NCBI RefSeq assembly: GCF_024971095.1
Contig: NZ_CP069717.1
Coordinates: forward strand, 372,001 to 436,000
Source: Microbacterium neungamense
GTDB lineage: Bacteria; Actinomycetota; Actinomycetes; Actinomycetales; Microbacteriaceae
Reading direction: 5' to 3'
DNA: 64,000 bases
The notes under the pieces were generated by a model. It saw only the letters and a list, made by a program, of their open reading frames with translations, did no database searches and had not been told where the DNA came from. Within the stretch, counting starts at the first letter, position 1; each line of letters starts with the position of its first letter. Positions 33,383-48,419 of the stretch are shown piece after piece. Made by a program: the position numbers and the translations under genes.

Positions 33383-35104
33383 ATGAGCGAGCGCGACACC
33401 GTGACCGCGCAGCCGCTGCTGCAGGTGAGCGATCTGGCCGTGGACTTCACCACGATCGACGGCGTGGTGCACGCCGTCGAGGGCGTCGATCTGGAGATCG
33501 CCCCCGGCGAGACGGTCGCGATCGTGGGCGAGTCCGGGTCGGGCAAGTCCACCACCGCGATGGCCGTGATCGGACTGCTCGCCTCGGGCGGGCGGGTCGC
33601 CGGCGGCAGCATCCGTCTGGACGGGCGCGAGCTCGTCGGCATTCCGGAGAGCGAGCTGCGCAGCATCCGCGGCCGCGACATCGGGATGGTCCCGCAGGAC
33701 CCGATGTCGAACCTCAACCCGGTGGCGAAGATCGGCACGCAGGTCGCCGAGACGCTGCTGGCGCACGGCCTCGCGAACCGGCAGAACGTGCACGAGAAGG
33801 TGATCGAGGCGCTCGCCGCCGCGGGCCTGCCCGACCCGGAGCGGCGGGCGAAGCAGTACCCGCACGAGCTGTCCGGCGGTCTGCGGCAGCGGGCGCTGAT
33901 CGCGATCGGCCTGGCCTGCCGGCCGCGGCTGCTCATCGCCGACGAGCCGACCAGCGCCCTGGACGTCACCGTGCAGCGCACCATCCTCGACCAGCTCGCG
34001 ACGATGACCCGCGACCTCGGCACGGCGGTGCTGCTGATCACGCACGACCTCGGCCTCGCCGCCGAACGCGCCCAGCGCGTGGTGGTGATGCACCGCGGCC
34101 GCGTGGTCGAGCAGGGCCCGGCGCGGCGGATCCTCGACGACCCGCAGCATCCGTACACCCAGAGCCTGGTGAAGGCCGCCCCGTCGATCGCCGCCGTGCG
34201 CCTGCGGCCGGAGGCGTACCGGCGCCCCGCAGACGCGGGGGACGCTTCGACGGGCTCAGCGTCCGACGGCACAGCGTCCGGCGGCTCGGCGTCCGGCGGC
34301 TCGGCGTCCGGCAGTTCGGACAACATCGTCGAGATCGAGAACCTCCGCAAGGTGTACCCGGTCCGCGGCCGCGGCGAGGACTTCGTGGCCGTCGACGACG
34401 TCTCGCTCGCGATCCCGCGCGGCGAGACGGTGGCGATCGTGGGGGAGTCCGGCTCCGGGAAGACCACCACGGCACGGATGCTGCTGAAGCTGATCGAGCC
34501 GACCGCCGGCAGCATCCGTTTCGAGGGCCGCGACATCTTCGCCCTCGACCGGGCGCAGACCCGCGACTTCCGCCAGCGCGTGCAGCCGGTGTTCCAGGAC
34601 CCGTACTCCAGCCTGAACCCGATGTTCACGATCGAGCGGCTGATCGCCGAGCCGCTGGAGTTCTACAAGCGGGGCAGCCGGGCCGAGCGGCGTGCGCGCG
34701 TGCGGCAGCTGCTCGACGACGTCGCGCTGCCGCAGTCGATGCTGCAGCGGTACCCGTCCGAGCTGTCCGGCGGGCAGCGTCAGCGGGTGGCGATCGCCCG
34801 GGCGCTGGCGCTCTCGCCCGACCTGGTGGTCTGCGACGAGCCGGTGTCGGCGCTGGACGTGCTGGTGCAGGCGCAGATCCTCACCCTCCTCGGCGACCTC
34901 CAGCGCGAGTACGGGCTGAGCTACCTGTTCATCTCGCACGACCTCGCCGTGGTGCGTCTGATCAGCGACTACGTCTGCGTGATGAAGGACGGCGCGCTGG
35001 TGGAGGCGGCGAGCTCTGAGGAGATCTTCACGAACCCCCGCGACCCGTACACGCGCCGGCTCCTCGCGTCCATCCCCGGCAACGAACTCGGCATCGCGTC
35101 CTGA
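33383..35104 (+). CDS. Fused dual ATPase of a peptide ABC transporter (DppD-DppF type)
   Basis: 573-residue protein with two complete ABC ATPase domains in one chain. Domain 1 (about 8-265) has [18 protein letters not shown] and [12 protein letters not shown]. Domain 2 (about 310-565) has GESGSGKTT, LSGGQRQRV and LVVCDEPVSALD. Both carry the C-terminal DPxHPYTxxL-type oligopeptide tail (DPQHPYTQSL and NPRDPYTRRL). The linker, rich in Gly-Ser-Ala (about 285-310), is encoded by family A repeats. ATG at 33383 is preferred for its AGGAGGAGG site; an ATG at 33356 overlapping the permease stop is the alternative. It powers the importer encoded upstream. Confidence 0.94.
   Translation: MSERDTVTAQPLLQVSDLAVDFTTIDGVVHAVEGVDLEIAPGETVAIVGESGSGKSTTAMAVIGLLASGGRVAGGSIRLDGRELVGIPESELRSIRGRDIGMVPQDPMSNLNPVAKIGTQVAETLLAHGLANRQNVHEKVIEALAAAGLPDPERRAKQYPHELSGGLRQRALIAIGLACRPRLLIADEPTSALDVTVQRTILDQLATMTRDLGTAVLLITHDLGLAAERAQRVVVMHRGRVVEQGPARRILDDPQHPYTQSLVKAAPSIAAVRLRPEAYRRPADAGDASTGSASDGTASGGSASGGSASGSSDNIVEIENLRKVYPVRGRGEDFVAVDDVSLAIPRGETVAIVGESGSGKTTTARMLLKLIEPTAGSIRFEGRDIFALDRAQTRDFRQRVQPVFQDPYSSLNPMFTIERLIAEPLEFYKRGSRAERRARVRQLLDDVALPQSMLQRYPSELSGGQRQRVAIARALALSPDLVVCDEPVSALDVLVQAQILTLLGDLQREYGLSYLFISHDLAVVRLISDYVCVMKDGALVEAASSEEIFTNPRDPYTRRLLASIPGNELGIAS
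34253..34320 (+). repeat. Family A repeat expanded into a linker within the dual ATPase gene
   Basis: One CGCTTCGACGGGCTCAGCGT copy followed by three short units (GCGTCCGGCGGCTCG) encoding repeated ASGGS between the two ATPase domains. It looks like a mobile repeat that became a flexible linker. Confidence 0.65.
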
Positions 35105-35254
35105 CGGCGTCGACGGGCCCAGCGGCCGGCACGGCCGGGATCGGGAAGCCCTTGTGCCTGGGCATCCGCAGGTCTAGAACGGTGCTGTGCGGCAATCGGC
35201 CGCGCGCGGGCGCCGTGGGACGCGCCCGGGATTCCTCTGGGGATGGGAAGCGAC

Positions 35255-35557
35255 ATGAACAAGACAGCGATCGGTGCTGCGCTCGCGCTGGTGTTCGTGC
35301 TCGGCAGCAGCGGCACGGCGATGGCGGGGGAGTACACCGGGCAGGGCGGCGACGTCCGCGGCGGGGACAAGGCGCACTCGGCGTGCCACTTCTCCGGTCA
35401 GGACGTGCCGGACGACGTGGAGATGAACCCGCCGGGATTCGACGACGACATGATCACCGAGGGTCACGTGCAGAGCTACGGACAGTACGTGCGGGCCGGC
35501 ATGAAGGCCGTGATGCCGAGCCCCGGCGACGCCTGCCGCGGCAACGTGATGCACTGA
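35255..35557 (+). CDS. Small secreted protein of unknown function
   Basis: 100-residue protein with a clear Sec signal peptide: MNKTAIGAALALVFVLGSSG then TAMA, cleavage after about residue 24. The mature part of about 76 residues is Gly- and Asp-rich and holds two Cys (SACHFSG and GDACRGN) that could form a disulfide outside the cell. No family is recognised. ATG at 35255 has GGGAAG upstream. The frame also opens at 35243, but 35255 gives the better signal n-region. A large family A array follows. Confidence 0.72.
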   Translation: MNKTAIGAALALVFVLGSSGTAMAGEYTGQGGDVRGGDKAHSACHFSGQDVPDDVEMNPPGFDDDMITEGHVQSYGQYVRAGMKAVMPSPGDACRGNVMH

Positions 35558-35565
35558 GGGGTCCG

Positions 35566-35700
35566 ATCGGACGCTGAGCCCGTCGAAGCGTCGCCCCGCC
35601 CGGACACTGAGCCTGTCGAAGCGTCGCCCCGCCCGGACGCTGAGCCTGTCGAAGCGTCGGACCCTTCGACGGGCTCAGGGTCTTTCGATGGGCTGAGGGC
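35566..35700. repeat. Family A repeat array, 33-base period, upstream of rpoB
   Basis: Three direct copies of GGACnCTGAGCCnGTCGAAG begin at 35569, 35602 and 35635, each 33 bases apart. Two inverted copies follow (GGACCCTTCGACGGGCTCAG at 35659 and a degraded TTTCGATGGGCTGAGGG at 35684). The inverted ends can fold with the direct copies into long hairpins, just upstream of the rpoB promoter, so the array may insulate rpoB from upstream transcription. Confidence 0.75.
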
Positions 35701-35738
35701 CCGTTACCGCAACCTGGCGTCGGCGTCAAGAACCCAGG

Positions 35739-35767
35739 TGGACATGGCGCGTCGGAGCGTCTATAGT
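35739..35767 (+). promoter_or_regulatory. Predicted rpoB promoter
   Basis: -35 TGGACA (35739-35744), 17-base spacer, -10 TATAGT (35762-35767). A transcript starting near 35774 would have a leader of about 155 bases before the TTG start. The leader contains no gene; whether it folds into a control element cannot be judged by eye. Confidence 0.65.
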
Positions 35768-35927
35768 GATACTTTGCGTTCGTTTCTCCCTGCCCTCATA
35801 TGGTGGTCGGCAGTCGTCGTGTGCCCCGCTCTCCGAGCGATGCGTGCATGCGAGGTGGATTCGAGCGCGCGCTCCACCGACGACACGGAATCGAAGAGCC
35901 CCGCCCGGGCTCACGGAGGTTATTCCC

Positions 35928-39431
<3,504 letters not shown>

Positions 39432-39469
39432 CCCTCGGCCTCAAGAGAACTTTCTACCCAGGAGAACCA

Positions 39470-43345
<3,876 letters not shown>

Positions 43346-43360
43346 CGCGCCTTCGGTGAG

Positions 43361-43396
43361 GTGAGGCCCCGGATTCTTCGGAATCCGGGGCCTCAC
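43361..43396. terminator. Bidirectional terminator with a 16-bp stem and TTCG loop
   Basis: GTGAGGCCCCGGATTC pairs perfectly with GAATCCGGGGCCTCAC across a TTCG tetraloop. It lies between the convergent ends of rpoC (43345) and the monooxygenase gene (43403), so it can serve both strands. Confidence 0.88.
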
Positions 43397-43402
43397 CCTG
43401 TT

Positions 43403-43711
43403 CTACGGCTCGGCGGTGCGGGACAGGAAGGTCAGCTGCGAGGCATCCTCCATGATGAGCTCCTGCAGCCGCTTGTTGAACGGGACGCCGTACGGTGCCG
43501 CGAGGTGCTCCTCGAACGCGGCGCGATCGCGGTACACCTCGAACACGAAGAACCTGTCCGGCTCCTCGGTGCGGCGGTAGGCGTCGAACACCAGGTTGCC
43601 CGGCTCCTGCCGCACATCGGCGACGAGGCCTCTCAGCAGTGCGTCGACCTCCTCGGTGCAGCCGCGCAGAGCCGTGAACTCGGCGAAGAGGGTGACTGCT
43701 TCGTCGGACAT
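43403..43711 (-). CDS. Antibiotic biosynthesis monooxygenase (ABM) domain protein
   Basis: 102-residue dimeric ferredoxin-like fold protein of the ABM family, often called putative quinol monooxygenase. Typical features are VTLFAEFTALRGCTEEVDAL near the start, EPGNLVFDAYRR in the middle and RFFVFEVYRDRAAFEEHLAA at about 53-72, where the Phe/Tyr-Glu-x-Tyr strand and the following helix define the fold. Members act on quinols, haem or aldehydes, often without cofactor. No substrate can be assigned. ATG at 43711 is preceded by GGGAGGGACC. It is convergent with rpoC across a terminator. Confidence 0.85.
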   Translation of the reverse strand: MSDEAVTLFAEFTALRGCTEEVDALLRGLVADVRQEPGNLVFDAYRRTEEPDRFFVFEVYRDRAAFEEHLAAPYGVPFNKRLQELIMEDASQLTFLSRTAEP

Positions 43712-43809
43712 GGGTCCCTCCCGTCATCAGAGTGGGAACAGGATAGCGAGGGCGGCGGCCGCCGTGTCATCCGTTATGCGCAGGTCGGATGCTGCGCGAG
43801 AATGGGCGA

Positions 43810-44733
43810 ATGACCGCTGAGAAGCCGAAGAGCGCCGTCGTGATCGGCGACGCCCTGATCGACGAGATCCGCGACGCGACGGGCATCCGGGAGCTGGTGG
43901 GCGGTGCGGCGCTGAACGTCGCCGTCGGCCTGCGCCGGCTCGGGGTCCCGACGACCCTCATCGCCATGGTCGGCGACGACGAGCCGGGCGCGCACATCCG
44001 CGAGTACCTGAAGGACCACGGCGTCGCGCTGATCTCGAGCCCGGCGCCGCACGGGTCGTCGCGCGCGATCGTCACGCGATCGGCGAGCGGCGAACCGGAG
44101 TACGTCTTCAACGAGGCGGCGCAGCGGCGCAGCATCCGGTACGACGACGAGGCGCGTGCCGCGATCGCGGATGCCGGTGTGGTCGCGATCAGCTGCTTCC
44201 CGTTCGACGTCCCGGCCGAGGTGGACGCCCTGGCGGACGCCCTCGGCGAGGCGCGCGTCGCGATCGACTCGAACCCGCGCTCGGGCATGCTCAGCGACCG
44301 GGACGAGTTCGTCCGCGGCTTCGAGCGGCTCGCCGCCCGGGCCGCGCTGGTGAAGGTCGGCGCCGACGACGCGTCGCTGCTCTACGACGGCGACCTGGAC
44401 GCCCTGCGGCAGCGGCTGCGGGGTCTCGGGGTTTCGGCGGTGCTGGCGACCGCCGGCTCGCGGGGTGCGGTGCTGGAGTCGGATGCCGGCGTCTTCACGG
44501 CGCCGATCGCGGAGCTCCCGGGGTCGATCGTGGACACCGTCGGGGCCGGGGATGCGACGCTCGCCGCTGTCGCTGCGGGGCTCGCGGAAGGGGATCCCGG
44601 ATCGGATGCCGAGTGGCAGGCGCTGCTGGATCGCGCCATGGCGATCGCCGCCGCGACATGCCGTGCGGAGGGCGGTCTGCTGCGCACGCCGGAGTCGCTG
44701 GTGGATGCGGATCGCGGCGTCCGTGGCAGCTGA
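43810..44733 (+). CDS. PfkB family carbohydrate kinase
   Basis: 307-residue ribokinase-fold sugar kinase. The N-terminal glycine signature is GGAALNVAVGLRRLGVPTTL at about 33-52, and the catalytic anion-hole motif DTVGAGDATLAAV at about 244-256 contains the base Asp. The family includes fructokinase, ribokinase and related enzymes; the substrate is not evident and there are no sugar genes alongside. ATG at 43810 lies six bases after GAGAAT, a possible weak -10. The gene ends 86 bases before tRNA-Tyr. Confidence 0.9.
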   Translation: MTAEKPKSAVVIGDALIDEIRDATGIRELVGGAALNVAVGLRRLGVPTTLIAMVGDDEPGAHIREYLKDHGVALISSPAPHGSSRAIVTRSASGEPEYVFNEAAQRRSIRYDDEARAAIADAGVVAISCFPFDVPAEVDALADALGEARVAIDSNPRSGMLSDRDEFVRGFERLAARAALVKVGADDASLLYDGDLDALRQRLRGLGVSAVLATAGSRGAVLESDAGVFTAPIAELPGSIVDTVGAGDATLAAVAAGLAEGDPGSDAEWQALLDRAMAIAAATCRAEGGLLRTPESLVDADRGVRGS

Positions 44734-44819
44734 CCGCCGATTTCTCGCGCCCCGGTCGCGGAGGGTATGCTTGTACTTCGCGCCCCCGGTTGGCTGAACA
44801 AGCTGGACGGGTGTGCACT

Positions 44820-44900
44820 GGCGAGTTGCCCGAGCGGCCAAAGGGAGCTGACTGTAAATCAGCCGCGTAAGCTTCGGGGGTTCGAATCCCTCACTCGCCA
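44820..44900 (+). tRNA. tRNA-Tyr (GTA)
   Basis: 81-base tRNA. Acceptor arms GGCGAGT and ACTCGCC pair perfectly, the T-loop is GGTTCGAATCC, and the anticodon loop CTGTAAA (44852-44858) is closed by GCTGA/TCAGC, giving anticodon GTA at 44854-44856. The long variable arm fits bacterial tRNA-Tyr. CCA is not encoded. TATGCT at 44766-44771 may be its -10. Confidence 0.95.
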
Positions 44901-44908
44901 CCGAATGT

Positions 44909-44939
44909 CTGAAGGCCTCCGCCCAGCGGGGGCCTTCAG
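44909..44939 (+). terminator. tRNA-Tyr terminator hairpin
   Basis: CTGAAGGCCTCCG pairs with CGGGGGCCTTCAG across CCCAG, directly after the tRNA. Confidence 0.8.
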
Positions 44940-44970
44940 CCGTTCCCGCCCCTCTTTCCGGTCGTCGAGC

Positions 44971-45067
44971 GCCCTTCGACAGGCTCAGGAACCGCACCGC
45001 CGGAGCGAGACGAAACGCCCTCCGCCGGGGCGTTTCGTCTCGCTGCGCTCGCTCAACGACCGGGGAG
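44971..45067. repeat. Composite of family A and family B repeats
   Basis: A family A copy (GCCCTTCGACAGGCTCAGG) is followed by a head-to-head pair of family B halves: AGCGAGACGAAACGCC (45004-45019) and its exact complement GGCGTTTCGTCTCGCT (45029-45044), which form a 16-bp hairpin. GCTCGCTCAACGACCGGGG then closes the unit. It is the only place in the window where both families join. Confidence 0.75.
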
Positions 45068-45117
45068 GGAGTGGGCGTTCTCGCGTAATGAACGGGCGCC
45101 TGCCGCGTCTCACAGGT

Positions 45118-45567
45118 ATGACGGCCAGCGACAGGCTCGAGAACGAGCGTGCGTCCACGCGCGCCCCGCAGGCACACAGCCGGCTCGAGCGGCGCGTGGC
45201 TCTGGATCTCAGCATCGACGAGGAGCTCGGTCGCGGCGAGGCGCGGGCCGCCGAGCTCCCGGAGGCGCTCAGCGACGTGCTCTCCGTGCTGGTCGATCAC
45301 GAGCTGGCCCGCCTCGAGCCGCTCACCACGGAGGCGCTCCTCGCCGAGGAGCCCCTGATCGGCCCGTTCCGGATGCGGCGGCTGCGCCACCGGCTGGACG
45401 CCCTCGCCGACATGAACCTGGTCCGGTTCGAGGGCGAGTTCGTCCGACCGACCATCGCCGGGATCGGCGCGATCGGACGCTTCTCCACGATCCCTGGCCG
45501 CCACCGTCCGCCGGCGGAGCAGCTGCGCGCTCTGCGGCAGGCCGAGCTCCGCGGCATCCGGTCCTGA
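45118..45567 (+). CDS. Unknown small soluble protein
   Basis: 149-residue acidic, Ala/Glu/Arg-rich, mostly helical protein; no signal peptide or membrane helix. Residues about 45-110 (LPEALSDVLSVLVDHELARL, then EPLIGPFRMRRLRHRLDALA) suggest a small helical bundle, and RRLRHRLDALADMNLVRFEGEF looks a little like a winged-helix end. I do not recognise the family. An ATG at 45088 in the same frame is an alternative start; neither has a clear ribosome binding site. It ends 8 bases from the convergent sugar dehydrogenase gene. Confidence 0.6.
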   Translation: MTASDRLENERASTRAPQAHSRLERRVALDLSIDEELGRGEARAAELPEALSDVLSVLVDHELARLEPLTTEALLAEEPLIGPFRMRRLRHRLDALADMNLVRFEGEFVRPTIAGIGAIGRFSTIPGRHRPPAEQLRALRQAELRGIRS

Positions 45568-45574
45568 CCGCCGC

Positions 45575-46693
45575 TCACCCGAGCGGAAGCCGCAGCAGGC
45601 GGTCGTCGCCCTCCCGCGGGTCGCCCCGCCCGTCGGTGTTGTTCGTGAGGATCCACAGCGACCCGTCCGGCGCCGGGACCACGTCGCGCAGCCGGCCGTG
45701 CTCGCCCACCAGGTGCTCGGTCGCGGTCGACAGATCCGCCAGAGGCACCTGCCGCAGCCGCTCGCCGCGCAGGTTGGCGATGTAGATCGCGCCGCCCGCG
45801 ACGGCGATCCCGCTCGGGCTGGCATCCGACGGCGTCCACTGCTGCACCGGGTCGATGAAGCCGTCCCGGCCGGCGATGCCCTCGACCTCCGGCCAGCCGT
45901 AGTTCCCGCCCGCCTCGATCACGTTGAGCTCGTCCCAGGTGTTCTGGCCGAACTCGCTCGCGTACATCGTGCCGTCCGCGCTCCACGCGATGCCCTGCGC
46001 GTTCCGGTGCCCGTAGCTGAACACCGGTGACCCGGGGAACGGGTTGTCCTCGGGGATGCCGCCATCCGCCCGCAGCCGCAGGATCTTCCCGGCGACGCTG
46101 TCGAGGTCCTGCGCGTTGCCGGTGTCGCCCGCATCGCCGGTGGTCGCGTACAGCATCCCGTCGGGACCGAACGCGATGCGCCCGCCGTTGTGGATGCCCG
46201 CCGACGGGATGCCGTCGATGAGCGTCTCCGCCGGTCCGAGCGCCAGCGCGCCCGGCGCGCCCCGGATCTCGAACCGCTGCACGCGGTTGCCGTCCTCGCC
46301 GGTGGAGTACACGTACAGCCGGCCCTCGTGCGCGGCGATGCCGAGCAGTCCGCCCTCGCCCCGCGGCGCGACGCCGTCGATCACGGCGACCTCGCGGACC
46401 GCGCCGTCGCCGCCGAGCTCCAGGATCCGCGCCGTGTCGCGTTCGCTGATCAGCGCCGTCCCGTCGTGGAACGCGATCGACCACGGCGCGTCCAGCCCCT
46501 CCGCGATCACCGTCGCCGGGCCGGTGGGGCCGGTGGGGCCGGGCGGCGCCGGCTCCGCGCTCGCGCTCGGAACGGCCGGCCGCGAGGGGCTCGGCGGCCG
46601 GGCATCCGTCGCGGCCGTGCATCCGGCGAGCACCACCAGCGCCGCGACGAGGGCGACGGATGCCGCGGCGCGGCCGACCCGGAACAGTGCCAT
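45575..46693 (-). CDS. PQQ-dependent sugar dehydrogenase-like lipoprotein
   Basis: 372-residue secreted beta-propeller of the glucose/sorbosone dehydrogenase (GSDH) family. A lipoprotein signal (about 1-29) ends in VLAGC, followed by a Pro/Ser-rich spacer to about 60. Family features include LDAPWSIAFHDG, GEGGLLGIAAH, the SAGIHNGGRIAFGPDGMLY catalytic His region, and GHRNAQGIAW. Members oxidise aldoses with PQQ, though PQQ or Ca binding is unproven here. ATG at 46693 is six bases from TACCGT (46700-46705 in reverse), so it may be leaderless. The frame is open to 46729. Confidence 0.88.
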   Translation of the reverse strand: MALFRVGRAAASVALVAALVVLAGCTAATDARPPSPSRPAVPSASAEPAPPGPTGPTGPATVIAEGLDAPWSIAFHDGTALISERDTARILELGGDGAVREVAVIDGVAPRGEGGLLGIAAHEGRLYVYSTGEDGNRVQRFEIRGAPGALALGPAETLIDGIPSAGIHNGGRIAFGPDGMLYATTGDAGDTGNAQDLDSVAGKILRLRADGGIPEDNPFPGSPVFSYGHRNAQGIAWSADGTMYASEFGQNTWDELNVIEAGGNYGWPEVEGIAGRDGFIDPVQQWTPSDASPSGIAVAGGAIYIANLRGERLRQVPLADLSTATEHLVGEHGRLRDVVPAPDGSLWILTNNTDGRGDPREGDDRLLRLPLG

Positions 46694-46739
46694 GCGACCA
46701 CGGTAGGCTCCGCGCACCCGCCGCGGCACCCCTTGCTCG

Positions 46740-46920
46740 CCGCGGCACCCCTCACCTCCAGCCGCCCGCGCCCCTGACAGCCCTCACCTCCCGCCGCCGC
46801 GCCCCGACAGCCCGCGCCGCCCCGCGGCCCCGCCCGTGACAGCCCGCGCCGCCCGTCGCCGCACGCCCGAGCGCCGGCACCGCGGCCCCCGCAGCGCCGG
46901 CGCCCGGCCGGGCATCCGTC
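46740..46920. other. GC-rich gap with imperfect CnGACAGCCC repeats
   Basis: About 180 bases of extreme GC content with three imperfect repeats around TGACAGCCC (near 46776, 46804 and 46839), two followed by GCGCCGCC. No gene is supported, although reading frames are open on both strands because of composition. Confidence 0.45.
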
Positions 46921-47284
46921 CTACTTGATCGAGCCGCGCGTAACGCCGGAGATCACCCAGCGCTGCGAGAAGATGTACACGATCAGCAGCGGGGCCATCG
47001 CCATCAGATGCGAGGCGAACGCGACCGTGTAATCGGTGTTGTACTGCCCCTGCAGCACGTACTGCGCGAGCGGCAGCGTGCGCGCACCGGGATCGGTGAG
47101 CACCACCAGCGGCAGGATGAAGTCGTTCCACGCCCACACGCAGGTGAGGATGCCGACCGTCGCGTTCATCGGCGCCAGCAGCGGGAAGATGATCTGCCAG
47201 AACACCCGCCATGTGGACGCCCCGTCCACGCGCGCCGCCTCCTCGAGCTCCAGCGGGATCGAGCGGATGTACGCGGAGTAGAGA
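46921..47284 (-). pseudogene. Truncated sugar ABC transporter permease (MalG type), 3' part only
   Basis: The C-terminal roughly 121 residues of a MalG-like permease. In frame are LYSAYIRSIPLELEEAARVD, the complete EAA coupling motif, then GASTWRVFWQIIFPLLAP, two helices (about MNATVGILTCVWAWNDFILP and LMAMAPLLIVYIFSQRWVI) and the usual end GVTRGSIK. About 150-170 N-terminal residues are missing. The homology stops at about 47284, right where the ribosome binding site of the divergent deaminase gene begins. No partner permease, binding protein or ATPase is nearby. This is a remnant left by a deletion. Confidence 0.82.
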
Positions 47285-47294
47285 GGAGCCCGTC

Positions 47295-47804
47295 ATGGCC
47301 GATGCACCCGCGCCCGTCACCGATCCCGAGGACCTGCTGCGCCTGCGCCGCTGCCTGGAGCTCGCCCGCGAGGCGCTGGAGGCCGGTGACGAACCGTTCG
47401 GATCGCTGCTCGTCGACGCGGACGGCACGGTCCGCTTCGAGGATCGGAACCGGGTCGCCGGCGGCGACCGCACCCGGCATCCGGAGTTCGAGATCGCGCG
47501 CTGGGCCGCCGCGCACCTGACGCCCGAGGAGCGGCGAGACGCCACCGTCTACACCTCCGGCGAGCACTGTCCGATGTGCAGCGCGGCGCACGCCTGGGTC
47601 GGGCTCGGCCGGATCGTGTACGCGGCGAGTTCGGCGCAGCTCGCGGAATGGCACGCCGCGTGGGGCGTGGCTCCCGGGCCGGTCGCGGGGCTGCCGATCG
47701 GCGTCATCGCTCCCGGGATCGCTGTCACCGGACCCGCCCTCGAGCTCGCCGACGAGATCGAAGCGCTGCACCGTGCGTTCATCGACCGTCAGCGAGCGCG
47801 ATGA
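47295..47804 (+). CDS. Nucleoside deaminase (cytidine/guanine deaminase superfamily)
   Basis: 169-residue zinc deaminase. The first zinc motif is RHPEFEIARWAA at about residues 60-71 (HPE variant of HAE, with catalytic Glu) and the second is SGEHCPMCSAAHAW at about 86-99 (CxxC). The fold resembles guanine deaminase and tRNA adenosine deaminase. The HPE form occurs in actinobacterial paralogues of unknown substrate. ATG at 47295 has GAGAGGAGCCC upstream. The start region abuts the truncated permease, so the present promoter may have been acquired by the deletion. Confidence 0.88.
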   Translation: MADAPAPVTDPEDLLRLRRCLELAREALEAGDEPFGSLLVDADGTVRFEDRNRVAGGDRTRHPEFEIARWAAAHLTPEERRDATVYTSGEHCPMCSAAHAWVGLGRIVYAASSAQLAEWHAAWGVAPGPVAGLPIGVIAPGIAVTGPALELADEIEALHRAFIDRQRAR

Positions 47805-47838
47805 ACCCGCGCCGGCCGCGCCTTCCTAGACTGGGACG

Positions 47839-48330
47839 ATGCGACCGCTCACCGAGGCCGACGTCCGCGCGTCGATCGTCAACGCCGAGCCGGAGGAGAT
47901 CGCCCAGCTCGGGATGCCGCACGACTTCCTCCTGATCGACTGGGACTACCTCGACTTCCTCGCCTGGCGCGACACCGTCTCCAGCCGCCGCGGGTGCGTG
48001 GTCGTGCAGCACGAGGGGCATCCCGTGGGCATCCTGCTGCGCTCCACCGACCCTGGCCGTGCCCGCTCCGGCATGTGCAACATCTGCCACACGCTGCAGC
48101 CGGGCAACCAGGTGGCGCTCTTCACCGCGCGCCGCACCGGAGCCCGCGGGGCCCGCGGCGACAGCGCAGGCACCTACATCTGCGCCGATCTGTCCTGCCA
48201 CGAGAACGTGCGCCTCGCGCACCCGCTCGCCCCGAACGAGGTGCGCGCCCCGGGGCAGGCCGACATGCGGCTGGACGGCACCCGTCGGCGCATGGAGGCG
48301 TTCGTGGCGCGGGTCGTCGGGGAGTCCTGA
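47839..48330 (+). CDS. FBP (treble-clef zinc finger) domain protein
   Basis: 163-residue protein with the FBP C-terminal zinc-finger domain, related to the EF-G-binding protein FusB. The zinc ligands are GMCNICHTLQPG at about 79-90 and TYICADLSCHENVR at about 112-125, and the RLDGTRRRMEAFVARV helix ends the domain. FusB-type proteins bind EF-G and free stalled ribosomes, in some hosts giving fusidic acid resistance; this role is only inferred here. ATG at 47839 is six bases after TAGACT (47827-47832), a leaderless layout. Confidence 0.85.
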   Translation: MRPLTEADVRASIVNAEPEEIAQLGMPHDFLLIDWDYLDFLAWRDTVSSRRGCVVVQHEGHPVGILLRSTDPGRARSGMCNICHTLQPGNQVALFTARRTGARGARGDSAGTYICADLSCHENVRLAHPLAPNEVRAPGQADMRLDGTRRRMEAFVARVVGES

Positions 48331-48419
48331 GCCACGTCGCGCTCGGTTAGGATGGATTCACCGAAGCGCGCGAGCCCGTCGCGCGGCGGCATTCGAGCAT
48401 CCGGCATCGAGGGAGAGCC

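Noticed and set aside
35775..35927. Separate small gene in the rpoB leader (extension of the rpoB frame to 35766)
   Set aside because: The extra residues look non-protein and a good ribosome binding site precedes the TTG at 35928.
46784..47545. 253-residue reverse frame over the truncated permease and deaminase
   Set aside because: Compositional shadow of the two real reading frames, with no recognisable protein features.
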